Position numbers and translations under genes: made by a program | Shown: one piece after another, positions 35,192 through 44,334 of the stretch | How the letters are laid out: the number at the start of each line of letters is the position of its first letter | Numbering within the stretch: the stretch's first letter is position 1 | Assembly: GCA_019856515.1 (NCBI GenBank) | Contig: CP082230.1 | Coordinates: 2,356,001-2,420,000, forward strand | Direction of reading: 5' to 3' | Source: Prolixibacteraceae bacterium | GTDB taxonomy: Bacteria; Bacteroidota; Bacteroidia; Bacteroidales; Prolixibacteraceae | Length of the DNA stretch: 64,000 bases | The notes under the pieces: model-generated | Databases searched by the model: none | Seen by the model: only the letters and a program-made list of their open reading frames with translations | What the model was told of the DNA's origin: nothing

Positions 35192-36022
35192 CTACTCCAT
35201 TAGGCCAAACGTTTGCATTTTGAGTCTATTTCTATCATTCTTGGGTAGTAGTGAACTTCTTACCCATCTCGGTCGAGTTGTAAATAAAGATTTCACATTA
35301 GGGTAATCTCTTATTACCTCTACCCCATTATCATGTTCTGATAAAGATAGATGTAGTTTTATATTCCACTTATTTGCCCATGCCATCACCTGTGGATTCA
35401 TCTGCGTCTTATCGATCACAAGAGAATAAATTCCTAGCTCTATCATCTTCTCCATGGTGATCCCTAGAGCATCTTTTCCATTCCAACGACAATAGATATG
35501 ATCCACATTGATATGTTTGGTTAGGTACTCTAAAGTACTCCAATCCGATGCTACAAATCTAAAATAAAAAGCATTACGATGTTCCATCAAATGGTGCATC
35601 AAAGATCGTAGGTCCGTTATTTTATCATCTAAAGAGAGTATAAAATATTTTCCTTGGGGCAAAATACTTATTACATCCTCTAGCTTTGAGATATGGTAGC
35701 TCAATCCGGTATTCGAGAACTTACTTCTTAGTGAAAGAGAGGTGATTTTTTTGGACTTCATTGATCTTAAGTCATACATTTTAGTAGTATACTCACCGAT
35801 CCCTTCAGGACGAAAAGCAAACCACTGTTGATCTTTACTCTTGAAAACGTCCACCATAATTCCATCCGCATAATATTCCCAAGCCAATCTAACTGCTACA
35901 ACAGTGTTACTTGGCTTGTAATAACTAGCCCCTCCATTGGCAACAATTCGAATCTGAGAACGCAACAAAATAGGGAAGCCCAACCAACATAATAGTACAA
36001 ACATAAGCTTAACAAGTAACAT
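35192..36022 (-). CDS. secreted GDPD-fold protein lacking catalytic residues
   Basis: A 276-residue protein with a hydrophobic N-terminal signal (about 1-23). The body follows the glycerophosphodiester phosphodiesterase barrel: IVANGGASYYKPSNTVVAVRLAWEYYADGIMVDV corresponds to the family block HRGASxxxPENTLAAFxxAxxxGADGIELDV. The catalytic pieces are replaced: His-Arg by Asn29-Gly30, the metal-binding Glu by Met56 (Asp58 is kept), and the usual His-Asp by Arg71-Pro72. It should therefore not hydrolyse phosphodiesters and may be a binding protein. The frame is intact with no stops, which argues for retained function. Confidence 0.8.
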   Translation of the reverse strand: MLLVKLMFVLLCWLGFPILLRSQIRIVANGGASYYKPSNTVVAVRLAWEYYADGIMVDVFKSKDQQWFAFRPEGIGEYTTKMYDLRSMKSKKITSLSLRSKFSNTGLSYHISKLEDVISILPQGKYFILSLDDKITDLRSLMHHLMEHRNAFYFRFVASDWSTLEYLTKHINVDHIYCRWNGKDALGITMEKMIELGIYSLVIDKTQMNPQVMAWANKWNIKLHLSLSEHDNGVEVIRDYPNVKSLFTTRPRWVRSSLLPKNDRNRLKMQTFGLME

Positions 36023-36148
36023 CTTCTTCCCCCTTTCTTCAACAGATTAGATAAATATTGTGTAATTAACTAACAAAAGAATAGTAGATTCTGTTTTGTC
36101 AAAAACATTTAATTTTTTAGATATAATGAAATAAAATTACTCCAATTA

Positions 36149-36180
36149 TTTGTCATATAGCCTTTCTTAACCAATCTTTG
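36149..36180 (+). promoter_or_regulatory. promoter of the GNAT-like gene
   Basis: TTTG at 36149-36152, 20 bases, then AATCTTTG at 36173-36180 (one mismatch to TAnnTTTG), with the ATG 24 bases further on. Spacing matches the Bacteroidota consensus. Confidence 0.5.
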
Positions 36181-36204
36181 TAAGATAAGAAAGCGAAGTA
36201 AGAT

Positions 36205-37332
36205 ATGAGTTTAGAAATAAGAGAAGTAACAACAAAAAAGGACTATAAGCGTTTTGTGCAACTTCCATTCACATTGTACAAAGATTCACCTTATTGGGTC
36301 CCGCCTATTAAAAGCGAAGAGCTACAATCACTTCAAGCGGAACATAATCCTCTTGTAAAACAATGTAGTGTAAAATTTTGGACTGTTTTTAAAGGCGAAG
36401 AATGCGTAGGACGTATTGGAGCTATTGTCCATCACAAGTATATTGATAAAATTGGTAAAAAGATTGGTCGATTCACTCGCGCTGAGTTTATCAATAACAA
36501 TGAAGTGGTAGATTTGCTTTTTGAAACAGCGACTAAGTGGCTAAAAGAGCAAGGAATGGTGGAAGTACAAGGACCACTAGGCTTCTCTAATCTAGACCAT
36601 CAAGGAATGCTTATTGAGGGTTTTGATCATCTACCATCTATCGGATCTGAATACCACTTGCCATACTATCAAGAGCATATGGATCGTATGGGCTTTACCA
36701 AAGAGATGGATTGGGTAGAATTCCGTCTAGCTATTGAAGGGATGGTACTTCCGGAAAAAGCCCTTCGAGTGATGGAGTTAGTTAAAAAAAGAAACGGATT
36801 TGAGGTTCTGCATTTCGATAATAACAAAGACCTAATAGCATATGGTCAAAAGATATTTGAGATCCTTAATGAAGCTTTTAAAGACCTCTTCTCTGTTGTT
36901 ACTCTTGATCAAGAAGCCTCGGACTACTATATAAAGAAGTATTTGACATTCCTCAATCCTCGATTTGTAAAGATCATGGTGGATAAAGACAAAGAGGTCG
37001 TAGGTTTTACTATCGGGCTACCTTCTCTTTCGGAAGCGATGCAGAAGGCCAATGGAAAACTCTTCCCTTTCGGATTTTATCATATGATGAAAGCGATGAA
37101 GAACCCTAAGGTATGCGATGTGCTATTAACAGGTCTTCATCCTAAATATCAAGCAAGTGGTGCCATTGCACCTCTTTTTGGAGAACTTCAAAATGAGATG
37201 GTAAAACAAGGCGTTGAATTCATCGAAACAACGGGTATGCTAGAGACCAATCATAAAGCCATCTCTAACTGGAAGAATTACCCACATGAACAACACAAAA
37301 GAAAGCGTTGTTATCGTAAAGATATAGTGTAA
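36205..37332 (+). CDS. GNAT-superfamily-like protein of about 375 residues
   Basis: A 375-residue soluble protein. The N-terminal part (IREVTTKKDYKRFVQLPFTLYKDSPYWVPPIKSEE) and the segment EVQGPLGFSNLDHQGMLIEGFD are characteristic of a large family annotated as N-acetyltransferase or YghO-like, found across Bacteroidota. The C-terminal half carries the GNAT-like strand VGFTIGLPSLSEAMQKANG and GLHPKYQASGAIAPLFGELQNEM. Acyl acceptor unknown. Single-gene unit with its own promoter and a hairpin terminator at 37436-37468. Confidence 0.75.
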   Translation: MSLEIREVTTKKDYKRFVQLPFTLYKDSPYWVPPIKSEELQSLQAEHNPLVKQCSVKFWTVFKGEECVGRIGAIVHHKYIDKIGKKIGRFTRAEFINNNEVVDLLFETATKWLKEQGMVEVQGPLGFSNLDHQGMLIEGFDHLPSIGSEYHLPYYQEHMDRMGFTKEMDWVEFRLAIEGMVLPEKALRVMELVKKRNGFEVLHFDNNKDLIAYGQKIFEILNEAFKDLFSVVTLDQEASDYYIKKYLTFLNPRFVKIMVDKDKEVVGFTIGLPSLSEAMQKANGKLFPFGFYHMMKAMKNPKVCDVLLTGLHPKYQASGAIAPLFGELQNEMVKQGVEFIETTGMLETNHKAISNWKNYPHEQHKRKRCYRKDIV

Positions 37333-37435
37333 GGATGTAGAAGTATCATCCAAACAAGCCTCTTTTCAATCACATATGATATAACGAAAATGAGGTGATC
37401 ACTGCATTATCACAAAGCAGAGGTGATATCAAATC

Positions 37436-37468
37436 AAACGTGGATTCTGTTAACAGTGATCCACGTTT
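37436..37468 (+). terminator. terminator after the GNAT-like gene
   Basis: AAACGTGGAT (37436-37445) and ATCCACGTTT (37459-37468) form a 10-bp stem. The loop contains the small palindrome CTGTTAACAG. A TTTT run ends the stem. Confidence 0.65.
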
Positions 37469-37609
37469 TGCTTTACATATATCTTTCGTTCATACATCTC
37501 TTTTAAGGGCATATTCTCCACTCAAACAACAACTACTACGTGAATCGGGAATTAATGGCTTAAAACGACTAAAAACTCATCTGTAGACAGAAAAAAGATA
37601 TCTCCTACG

Positions 37610-38797
37610 CTATAATGATTTCAATACACCTTTAATCTGTCTTGTCAATAATAAGTTGTAAATCAACAGAACTATCCCCCATAATATTAAGACAAGAACC
37701 CAGAGATGAGAGACACTATTCTCTATCCTGAAATATGTTGCAAAACGATCAACATATACTCCCCTTACATAGACAGATATTCCCCAAGATAGTAGTAGTG
37801 TAATAGTGGTGATCAAAGAGATCGTCCAGCGATAGAATCGTGCGATATGCTCTTGCCTATATCCAATACTAAATAAGTTAAGTATCAATGTTCTATTCTT
37901 CTGGATGATCAAATGGACACTTAACAGTATTAAGAAGAGAGACATCGCTGTAATAATTACCCCTATAGACATCATGATTCCTAAGGCAATAGTTATCATC
38001 AACTTCCATTTACCTGCGCGTAGACCTTCTTGATTAATTGAGTAACTCTTATCATTAAAGTAGGCCAATATGGCACTATCCGAAGGGTCATGAAAAGTTA
38101 CCAATAGTCTACTTACTCTTGTAGCAACTGTTTTGCCATATATCTCATTCGCCTTCTTTAGGAAATGATCAGGAACCAAGATCGAATTAATTTTATTTGA
38201 AAAGCCCACAATACGACTATCATAAGTGTGCTGTATACCATTACCAGATACGGTGATATGAAAGGGGAATTGTGAAATCATCCCTTTAGATAATACAGGT
38301 AAACCTTGACTTTCGGCAAAACCAAAGTTATAGAGTTTGATATAAGATTCAGGAATAATCACAGGAATAAAATCTGTTCGTTTGGAGCTTTTCCACTCTT
38401 CTACGTGTATGTCCAAACAAGAATCCGGTACACTCTCAAAAAACAGCTCGGTATAAAAAGCAGGGATATTGGCCGAAGCGTCAGTATACCCTCTTACCTT
38501 GAATGAAGCACTACGAAAACGAGCAACACTCTTCACAAACGACTCTTGGCTTATCGATTGCACCTCTTCAGGGCTAAAATAGATACGATCTTTATCCAAA
38601 GTTTGAAATAGAGATATCTTCTTACTAATCACAACAGCTTGCTTAGACAATACTCCAGCTTCTTGTTTGAATATAGGCCCGATATCTATTGACAATTGGA
38701 AGATAAGTAATGTCAAAGTGGCTCCCACCAATAGTGTCAAACTATACCACACTAATTGAGCAACGGATAGGGTCTTTCGTTGAAGTTTCTTTAGCAT
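37610..38797 (-). CDS. ABC transporter permease, FtsX/MacB-like
   Basis: A 395-residue membrane protein with one N-terminal transmembrane helix (about 15-37). A periplasmic domain of about 220 residues follows, then three C-terminal helices (about 265-295, 325-350, 362-385). This is the layout of FtsX/MacB/LolC-type permeases that perform mechanotransmission rather than classical transport. It lies three bases downstream of its ATPase gene and is last in the DUF4836-ATPase-permease unit. The substrate is not identifiable. Confidence 0.8.
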   Translation of the reverse strand: MLKKLQRKTLSVAQLVWYSLTLLVGATLTLLIFQLSIDIGPIFKQEAGVLSKQAVVISKKISLFQTLDKDRIYFSPEEVQSISQESFVKSVARFRSASFKVRGYTDASANIPAFYTELFFESVPDSCLDIHVEEWKSSKRTDFIPVIIPESYIKLYNFGFAESQGLPVLSKGMISQFPFHITVSGNGIQHTYDSRIVGFSNKINSILVPDHFLKKANEIYGKTVATRVSRLLVTFHDPSDSAILAYFNDKSYSINQEGLRAGKWKLMITIALGIMMSIGVIITAMSLFLILLSVHLIIQKNRTLILNLFSIGYRQEHIARFYRWTISLITTITLLLSWGISVYVRGVYVDRFATYFRIENSVSHLWVLVLILWGIVLLIYNLLLTRQIKGVLKSL

Positions 38798-38800
38798 ATC

Positions 38801-39424
38801 TTACAATTGTAGTGTCTTATCATATTCAAACGCATCACATGGATCAAGTGTCGTTAAAAGAAGTCCTGCCTTTTGTGATGTCAACTCTCTGTTTATTAAG
38901 TCTACCGCAACCTTCACATTATGTTGATCTAAGTGACTGAAAGGCTCATCCAAAAAGAGAAACTGAAATGGTTGACATAAGGCACGAATGATAGCAACAC
39001 GTTGTTGTTGTCCAATAGAGAGATGTTTTACAGGTTCATCTCTCTTCTCAGACAGTCCTAATTGAGATAACATCTGCTCTATCTCTGCATCTCTCTTATG
39101 TTTTGTGAGGTCATTCTTAAGTAAAATATTCTCCTTAACAGTTAATGCTTCAAAGAGCTTTAAGTCTTGAAATACATAAGATATATAATTGCTTTGCACC
39201 TCTTTCCGAACACTATGACCATTGACCATTATCTCTCCGTCAAAACTACTTTTTATTCCATATATGAAATTCAGTAATGAACTCTTACCTCTTCCAGACT
39301 GTGCCTTAATTAGCACCTTCTCTTCCGTATTGAAAACTAAATGTCTATTCATATAAATGTCAGAACAGGAGATCTCCTGTTCTGACATATATATGGGTTT
39401 TACTTGATCTAACGTTATAATCAT
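38801..39424 (-). CDS. ABC transporter ATP-binding protein
   Basis: A 207-residue ATPase. Walker A is QSGRGKSS (42-49), the signature is LSIGQQQR (135-142), and Walker B is LFLDEP (156-161), followed by a D-loop SHLD. The Q-loop is VFQDLKLF. The type VII (MacB/LolD-like) class is inferred from the partner permease. It overlaps the 3' end of the DUF4836 gene by four bases, so the three genes form one translationally coupled unit. Confidence 0.9.
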   Translation of the reverse strand: MIITLDQVKPIYMSEQEISCSDIYMNRHLVFNTEEKVLIKAQSGRGKSSLLNFIYGIKSSFDGEIMVNGHSVRKEVQSNYISYVFQDLKLFEALTVKENILLKNDLTKHKRDAEIEQMLSQLGLSEKRDEPVKHLSIGQQQRVAIIRALCQPFQFLFLDEPFSHLDQHNVKVAVDLINRELTSQKAGLLLTTLDPCDAFEYDKTLQL

Positions 39425-41019
39425 CTCATAAAGTTAACAAAATTATTGTCGACTAAATTAATAATTTGTTTGAAGCTATTCTCCTCTTTATTTTTGAAAT
39501 GAATGGTATAACTCCCAGTAGTAGGTGATGTTGATCTCATTTGCATATCTTCTAATAATGCATACTCACCATCCACGAAAGACATTTGTGATGTAGTAAA
39601 AGCTTCTAAAGCCATCTTTTTAATAGACTTAGGAAGGTGGTCATACTCTAGGTCCAAATATATAAATGCCATAGTATCCTCAAAACGAGATGCTATTTCA
39701 GAAGAAGCGAAAGTCTCTTCAGGTGTCGATAAACCTACAGTTGTACGCACATTCTTTTGATTATTTGTCACATAAAACAGTTCATCTGTAATAGCAAAAT
39801 ATGCATTAATATCATTTGTAACTTTTAATACAAAATACCCATCTTGATCATAACGAGTTGCTTTTGCCAAAAGATCAAGAATCCATTTATTCTCTTGATC
39901 TTTATTTAATGCCACAGCCAAATTAAGCTCTGGAATATAGTTTGATCTACCATATCTTCCTTCTGTGATCTGCAAATCAGAGAAAGAGATCATCATTGAA
40001 TTTCCAAGTGTAGCTAAAGCAGTCTGAATATCTACTCCAGCCTGTTTTTGGAACATTTTATCCATCTGATCAACGTCTTTCTCTTCTTCAAGACGCTTCT
40101 TAATCATATCCTTGTCAATAGCACTTGCTATAATTGCTACATTATTCTTTGGAAAATAATCGTAAAGTTCCGTGTTGAATTTCATCTTCTTAGAAGAGAC
40201 ATATTTCTCTTTTACTGCCTCAGTAAGGTAAACCTTTGAATCTGAGACGATCTCTCCATCTTTAAAGTCAACATGAACCATTCCGGCACAACCTTTGAAG
40301 GGTTCCATCATTGGAGACATCATTCTATTATTTGATGCAACATAATCAATTAGTAGATCAGCAGACATCCAATAATTCATATCTTTATCATCTCCTGATA
40401 AAGTATTATAACTTTCAAGAGCAGTAATACGTTCTGTCTGCTGTAAAGAGAATAATGCTGTTGCACTTTCCAATAAACCTTTTCTTGATGGATAGTTAGA
40501 TGCTATCGAAAGAACCAAATATTGGTTATCCCATATTAATACACCATTATGCCTAAGTTTAATTCTTTTAAAGCCCCCCTCAGTCTCCATCTGAAAAGTT
40601 GCACCTTCCATCTCAATCGTCTTCGACATAAACTGAGTAAACTTCTCTGCATCACCAAGCACCATGGCCACATTAAAATATTGTGCATCAACATCTTTAT
40701 TCACCATATATCCATAGATATTATCTTTGAATGATATACCTGTGACAGTAGGGTCTTTCAAAATAAGGTTAAGGAACTCTCTAACCTCCTCTGGTTGTTG
40801 CTCTACACCAGATTCAATCATCTTATAACAGTTCATTGACTTCAAATCTTGAAGTTCTCCTTTTCTAGCCAATGAAGTAATATCAACGGATGCAACAAAT
40901 GCGGCTGTAGAAGGGATTACATCCGTAGGGTTTGGACCCGTAGAACAAGAAGTAGCAAATAAAGATACAACCAAAGCCAAACACATCAGTATTCGGTTCA
41001 CTGAAAATCGATTTTTCAT
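39421..41019 (-). CDS. DUF4836-type lipoprotein
   Basis: A 532-residue lipoprotein (lipobox LFATSC, Cys25). The opening after the lipid site, GPNPTDVIPSTAAFVASVDITSLARKGELQDL, is the hallmark of the DUF4836 family of Bacteroidota. In this family the text VIPxxAxxVxxxDxxxLxxK recurs at the start of the mature protein. Function unknown. It overlaps an ABC ATPase gene by four bases, so it may be the envelope partner of that transporter. No other domain is visible. Confidence 0.8.
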   Translation of the reverse strand: MKNRFSVNRILMCLALVVSLFATSCSTGPNPTDVIPSTAAFVASVDITSLARKGELQDLKSMNCYKMIESGVEQQPEEVREFLNLILKDPTVTGISFKDNIYGYMVNKDVDAQYFNVAMVLGDAEKFTQFMSKTIEMEGATFQMETEGGFKRIKLRHNGVLIWDNQYLVLSIASNYPSRKGLLESATALFSLQQTERITALESYNTLSGDDKDMNYWMSADLLIDYVASNNRMMSPMMEPFKGCAGMVHVDFKDGEIVSDSKVYLTEAVKEKYVSSKKMKFNTELYDYFPKNNVAIIASAIDKDMIKKRLEEEKDVDQMDKMFQKQAGVDIQTALATLGNSMMISFSDLQITEGRYGRSNYIPELNLAVALNKDQENKWILDLLAKATRYDQDGYFVLKVTNDINAYFAITDELFYVTNNQKNVRTTVGLSTPEETFASSEIASRFEDTMAFIYLDLEYDHLPKSIKKMALEAFTTSQMSFVDGEYALLEDMQMRSTSPTTGSYTIHFKNKEENSFKQIINLVDNNFVNFMR

Positions 41020-41361
41020 AGTAGATACTTATAGTTTATTTATAAACACACACACTATATTGATTACATTCAGATCAAACCTCTCGTCTCGAGAAGACTT
41101 AACACTAATCAACATAACAATGAGTTGTTAAAATTACTCAATTATAATAATCTTCAACAATTATTTGTGACAAAAACATTTTACAGCTATCAACATTCTC
41201 TACACCATAGATGATAGTTTCACAAAGAAAATATATAACCATGCACTCTATGTGCAGAATAAATAATATTTTACATCTACAATATCTGATTTGTTATAAT
41301 AAAAAAGGACTAGCACAATGAGTACTAGTCCTTTTTTAAAAAAAATGAATCATGAGATGAT
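41020..41361. terminator. gap with bidirectional terminator at 41301-41337
   Basis: AAAAAAGGACTAG (41301-41313) and CTAGTCCTTTTTT (41325-41337) form a terminator hairpin with U-tracts on either strand, 25 bases after the leftward FAH hydrolase gene. The rest of the gap (41020-41300) is AT-rich upstream DNA of the DUF4836 gene, with no gene and no clear promoter match. Confidence 0.8.
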
Positions 41362-41973
41362 CTACTTGACCATAAAATCGAACATTATCTGTTCACCAAT
41401 ATATCCTTGTAAACGATCTCCGATCTCTACTTTTCCAACTCCTTCTGGAGTTCCAGAAAAGATAATATCACCAATTTTTAATGTCATATACTTTGAGGTA
41501 TGTGCCACTAACTGATCGATATTAAATATCATATCCTTAGTATTACCTTCTTGTACAACCTCTCCATTTTTATACAGTGAGAAAGGAATACTATTTATAT
41601 CTTCAAACTGTTCTATTGGCAGGAATGCTCCTAATACTGCCGAAGAATCAAATGCTTTGGCCTTCTCCCATGGCAAACCTTTTTGCTTCAGATCTTGTTG
41701 TATATCTCTTGCAGTAAAGTCAATTCCCAAACCAACCTCAGCATAATAGCGTGGAGCAAATTTGGTGGAAATATTCTTCCCTAGCCTACCTATACGAAAA
41801 AGAACCTCCACTTCATAGTGAACTTCATTCGTAAAATCTGGAATGTAGAATGGCTTATTTTTTTGTAAAATTGCAGAATCAGGTTTTAAAAAGAATACTG
41901 GTTCTTGAGGAACGTCATTCTTTAACTCTGCAATATGTTTCGCATAATTTCTTCCAATACAAATTATCTTCAT
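41362..41973 (-). CDS. fumarylacetoacetate hydrolase-family protein
   Basis: A 203-residue FAH-fold enzyme of the short (YcgM/FAHD1-like) type. CIGRNYAKHIAELKN opens the fold. Metal ligands are in HYEVEVLFRIG and in the Asp of GIDFTARDIQQDLKQKGLPWEKAKAFDSSA. Family members cleave C-C bonds of beta-diketo acids or decarboxylate oxaloacetate; the substrate is not set by sequence. It lies four bases behind the exonuclease gene and ends at a terminator. Confidence 0.9.
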   Translation of the reverse strand: MKIICIGRNYAKHIAELKNDVPQEPVFFLKPDSAILQKNKPFYIPDFTNEVHYEVEVLFRIGRLGKNISTKFAPRYYAEVGLGIDFTARDIQQDLKQKGLPWEKAKAFDSSAVLGAFLPIEQFEDINSIPFSLYKNGEVVQEGNTKDMIFNIDQLVAHTSKYMTLKIGDIIFSGTPEGVGKVEIGDRLQGYIGEQIMFDFMVK

Positions 41974-41977
41974 CTCA

Positions 41978-42784
41978 CTATTTCTTCATTTTTTCACCCA
42001 AACGAATCTGTGTCAACACCTTCTTGGTGTATAGAGGAAAATCACCACCAATCATCCAGCCATAGTAGCCAGGTTGCTCTTCTAACACCTCTGTTACTGG
42101 ACGACCTTTATTCTTTCCAAAATTAAATACTGGCACATCATCTTCATTGTAAACAATACGACCTGCAAAGTCTACATTGCGATCATAACAAGAGAACTCT
42201 GACAATGCCTTAATATCATTCTTTACAGGTACAAAACTCTTACCATTTTCTTCGACTTCAGTCTCCTCATAACGATCAAGTTGTGCTTTCAGTACTTCAA
42301 AAGTAGCACGAGTATCAGCCATGGCAGCATGAGCATTTTCCAAACTCTCATTGCAATACATCTTATATGCCGCAGCAAGAGTACGCTTTTCCATTTTATG
42401 GAAAATAGTTTGTACATCAACAAACTTACGTTTTCTCATATCAATGTCCACTCCCGCTCGTAGGAACTCTTCTGAAAGTAGTGGGATATCAAAACGGTTT
42501 GAATTAAAACCAGCCAGATCACATCCCTCGATAAAACGTGCAATATCTTTTGCTTTCTCTTTGAAAGTAGGGCAATTTGCGACATCTTCATCAGTGATAT
42601 GATGTACTCTAATTGCTTCTTTAGAGATTTTCATCTCTGGGTTAATACGCATCTCAAACTCCTCTTCTCGTCCATCCACATGGATCTTCAAAAAAGCAAA
42701 CTCAATAATGCGATCATTTACTATATCTATACCTGTAGTCTCCAAATCAAGAAAGACAATAGGATTCTTTAAATTTAAATTCAT
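41978..42784 (-). CDS. DnaQ-like 3'-5' exonuclease
   Basis: A 268-residue DEDD exonuclease. ExoI motif FLDLETTG (Asp13, Glu15), ExoII AGFNSNRFDIPLL, and ExoIII HAAMADTRAT with His-Asp of the DEDDh group. A C-terminal domain with VFNFGKNKGRPVTEVLEEQPGYYGWMI resembles the ExoX-like C-terminal module. It may act in DNA repair or proofreading. It lies between dnaN and the FAH hydrolase; dnaN has its own terminator, but readthrough is possible. Confidence 0.88.
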   Translation of the reverse strand: MNLNLKNPIVFLDLETTGIDIVNDRIIEFAFLKIHVDGREEEFEMRINPEMKISKEAIRVHHITDEDVANCPTFKEKAKDIARFIEGCDLAGFNSNRFDIPLLSEEFLRAGVDIDMRKRKFVDVQTIFHKMEKRTLAAAYKMYCNESLENAHAAMADTRATFEVLKAQLDRYEETEVEENGKSFVPVKNDIKALSEFSCYDRNVDFAGRIVYNEDDVPVFNFGKNKGRPVTEVLEEQPGYYGWMIGGDFPLYTKKVLTQIRLGEKMKK

Positions 42785-42858
42785 ACGATACTTATATTGG
42801 AATAATATGGAAGAATATTCATTTATAACACCACTTCAAATAAATTGGGCTTACATAC

Positions 42859-42897
42859 AAAAACGAACTAATAGTGAGCTTTGTCTCCATTAGTTCG
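42859..42897 (-). terminator. terminator of dnaN
   Basis: On the minus strand CGAACTAAT (42897-42889) and ATTAGTTCG (42872-42864) form a 9-bp stem followed by TTTTTG. It lies 30 bases after the dnaN stop. Confidence 0.7.
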
Positions 42898-42926
42898 AAT
42901 TATTATTTGTTTCTGCAATGATAGTG

Positions 42927-44054
42927 TTAAACACCCACCATCATTGGCATCAATAATGTCAATATATTTTCATGCTCAAACTCATCCGCACTAGGTAGAA
43001 TAAGTCCTGCACGAGAAGGATCACACAATTCTAAACGTATCTCTGGTGCATTGATATTATTCAATATCTCTAACAAGAAGGTAGACTTGAATCCGATCTC
43101 AATCTCTGCCCCTTCATTGTTACAAGCAACACGCTCCACTCCTGAAATAGCATAATCCACATCTTGTGCTGAAATGACCATCTCTGATTTACGTATATCC
43201 AACTTCACTAAGTTACTAGCTTGGTTTGCAAATACAGAAACACGCTTCAATGTGTTGTAAAAATCAAGGCGGTCCACAGTAACAATATTAGGATTGTTCT
43301 TTGGTATAACTGAATTATATGGAGGATACTTACCCTCAACCAAACGACAAACCATATAGTAGTCGGTCATTGCGAAAACGGCATTATAATCATCAAATTT
43401 CATGGTCACATCGAACTCCTCTTTAGGAAGAATCGCTTTCAATAAAGAGGCAGGTTTCTTCGGAAGAACAAACGATGCTTCAAAATCACATGAAATATCT
43501 TTACGTTGATAACGTACCAATTTGTGTGCATCTGTAGCAACAAAGTTTACATTGTTTGTTGAAAATTCCACAAAAATACCATTCATCACAGGTCTTAACT
43601 CATCATCAGCCGTAGCATAGATCGTTTTTTCGATACCTTGAAGCAATACATCATGTCCGATCTGAACTAAACGCTGCGACTCTTGCAACTGTGGCAACTC
43701 AGGATAATCTTGTCCATCTTGCCCTACGATAGAGAATTTTCCAGTCTCTGAAAGAATCTCAATAGCACAAGTTTCTAAATCCACTTGAAAAGTCAAAGGC
43801 TGCTCCGCAAACTCTTTTAACGTATCTGTCAAGATCTTTGAAGGAATCGCAATGTACCCTTCCCCTTCGACACGTTCCGGAATTACAGAACTGATCAAAG
43901 TTGTTTCTAGATCCGAAGCAGTAATCGTAATTTTGTTCTCGGATAAATGGAATAAGAAATTATCCAAAATAGGCAAAGTGTTTTTATTACTAATCACTTT
44001 ACTTATCGCATTTAAATGCTTCAATAGTTCCGTACTTGAAACAACAAACTTCAT
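42927..44054 (-). CDS. dnaN: DNA polymerase III sliding clamp
   Basis: The beta clamp, 375 residues, three repeats of the clamp fold. MKFVVSSTELLKHLNAISKVI is the typical N-terminus. PILDNFLFHLSENKITITASDLETTL and the C-terminal LLMPMMV tail (the usual end is LxMPMR(L/I/V)) complete the family picture. It confers processivity by encircling DNA. A -7-like element TAAGTTTG (44201-44194, minus) lies about 140 bases upstream. Confidence 0.97.
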   Translation of the reverse strand: MKFVVSSTELLKHLNAISKVISNKNTLPILDNFLFHLSENKITITASDLETTLISSVIPERVEGEGYIAIPSKILTDTLKEFAEQPLTFQVDLETCAIEILSETGKFSIVGQDGQDYPELPQLQESQRLVQIGHDVLLQGIEKTIYATADDELRPVMNGIFVEFSTNNVNFVATDAHKLVRYQRKDISCDFEASFVLPKKPASLLKAILPKEEFDVTMKFDDYNAVFAMTDYYMVCRLVEGKYPPYNSVIPKNNPNIVTVDRLDFYNTLKRVSVFANQASNLVKLDIRKSEMVISAQDVDYAISGVERVACNNEGAEIEIGFKSTFLLEILNNINAPEIRLELCDPSRAGLILPSADEFEHENILTLLMPMMVGV

Positions 44055-44334
44055 ATTATCTCTTTTTAATCATTATCTACTCCCTATCGATCTACCACAA
44101 AGGCATCCTCGATGTTGATTATTTTTTAAGAATCAAATGCTTAGCAGATTCTTTATATCATAAATAAAAAACAATCTACTCTGTACGAATATACAAACTT
44201 ATCCCTAAATAAGTTCGAATTGATCGAATATTTTTGTTCTCGTCACATTATTCTCTAATCGTAATGAAGAAAGAAAGTAAAGAATAAAAGTTTTAATCCG
44301 ACCATCTTTTTATCTCACAGTCCCATCGCTCATA

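Noticed and set aside
37395..37586. 63-residue frame after the GNAT-like gene
   Set aside because: It reads across the terminator hairpin and shows no family similarity or ribosome site.
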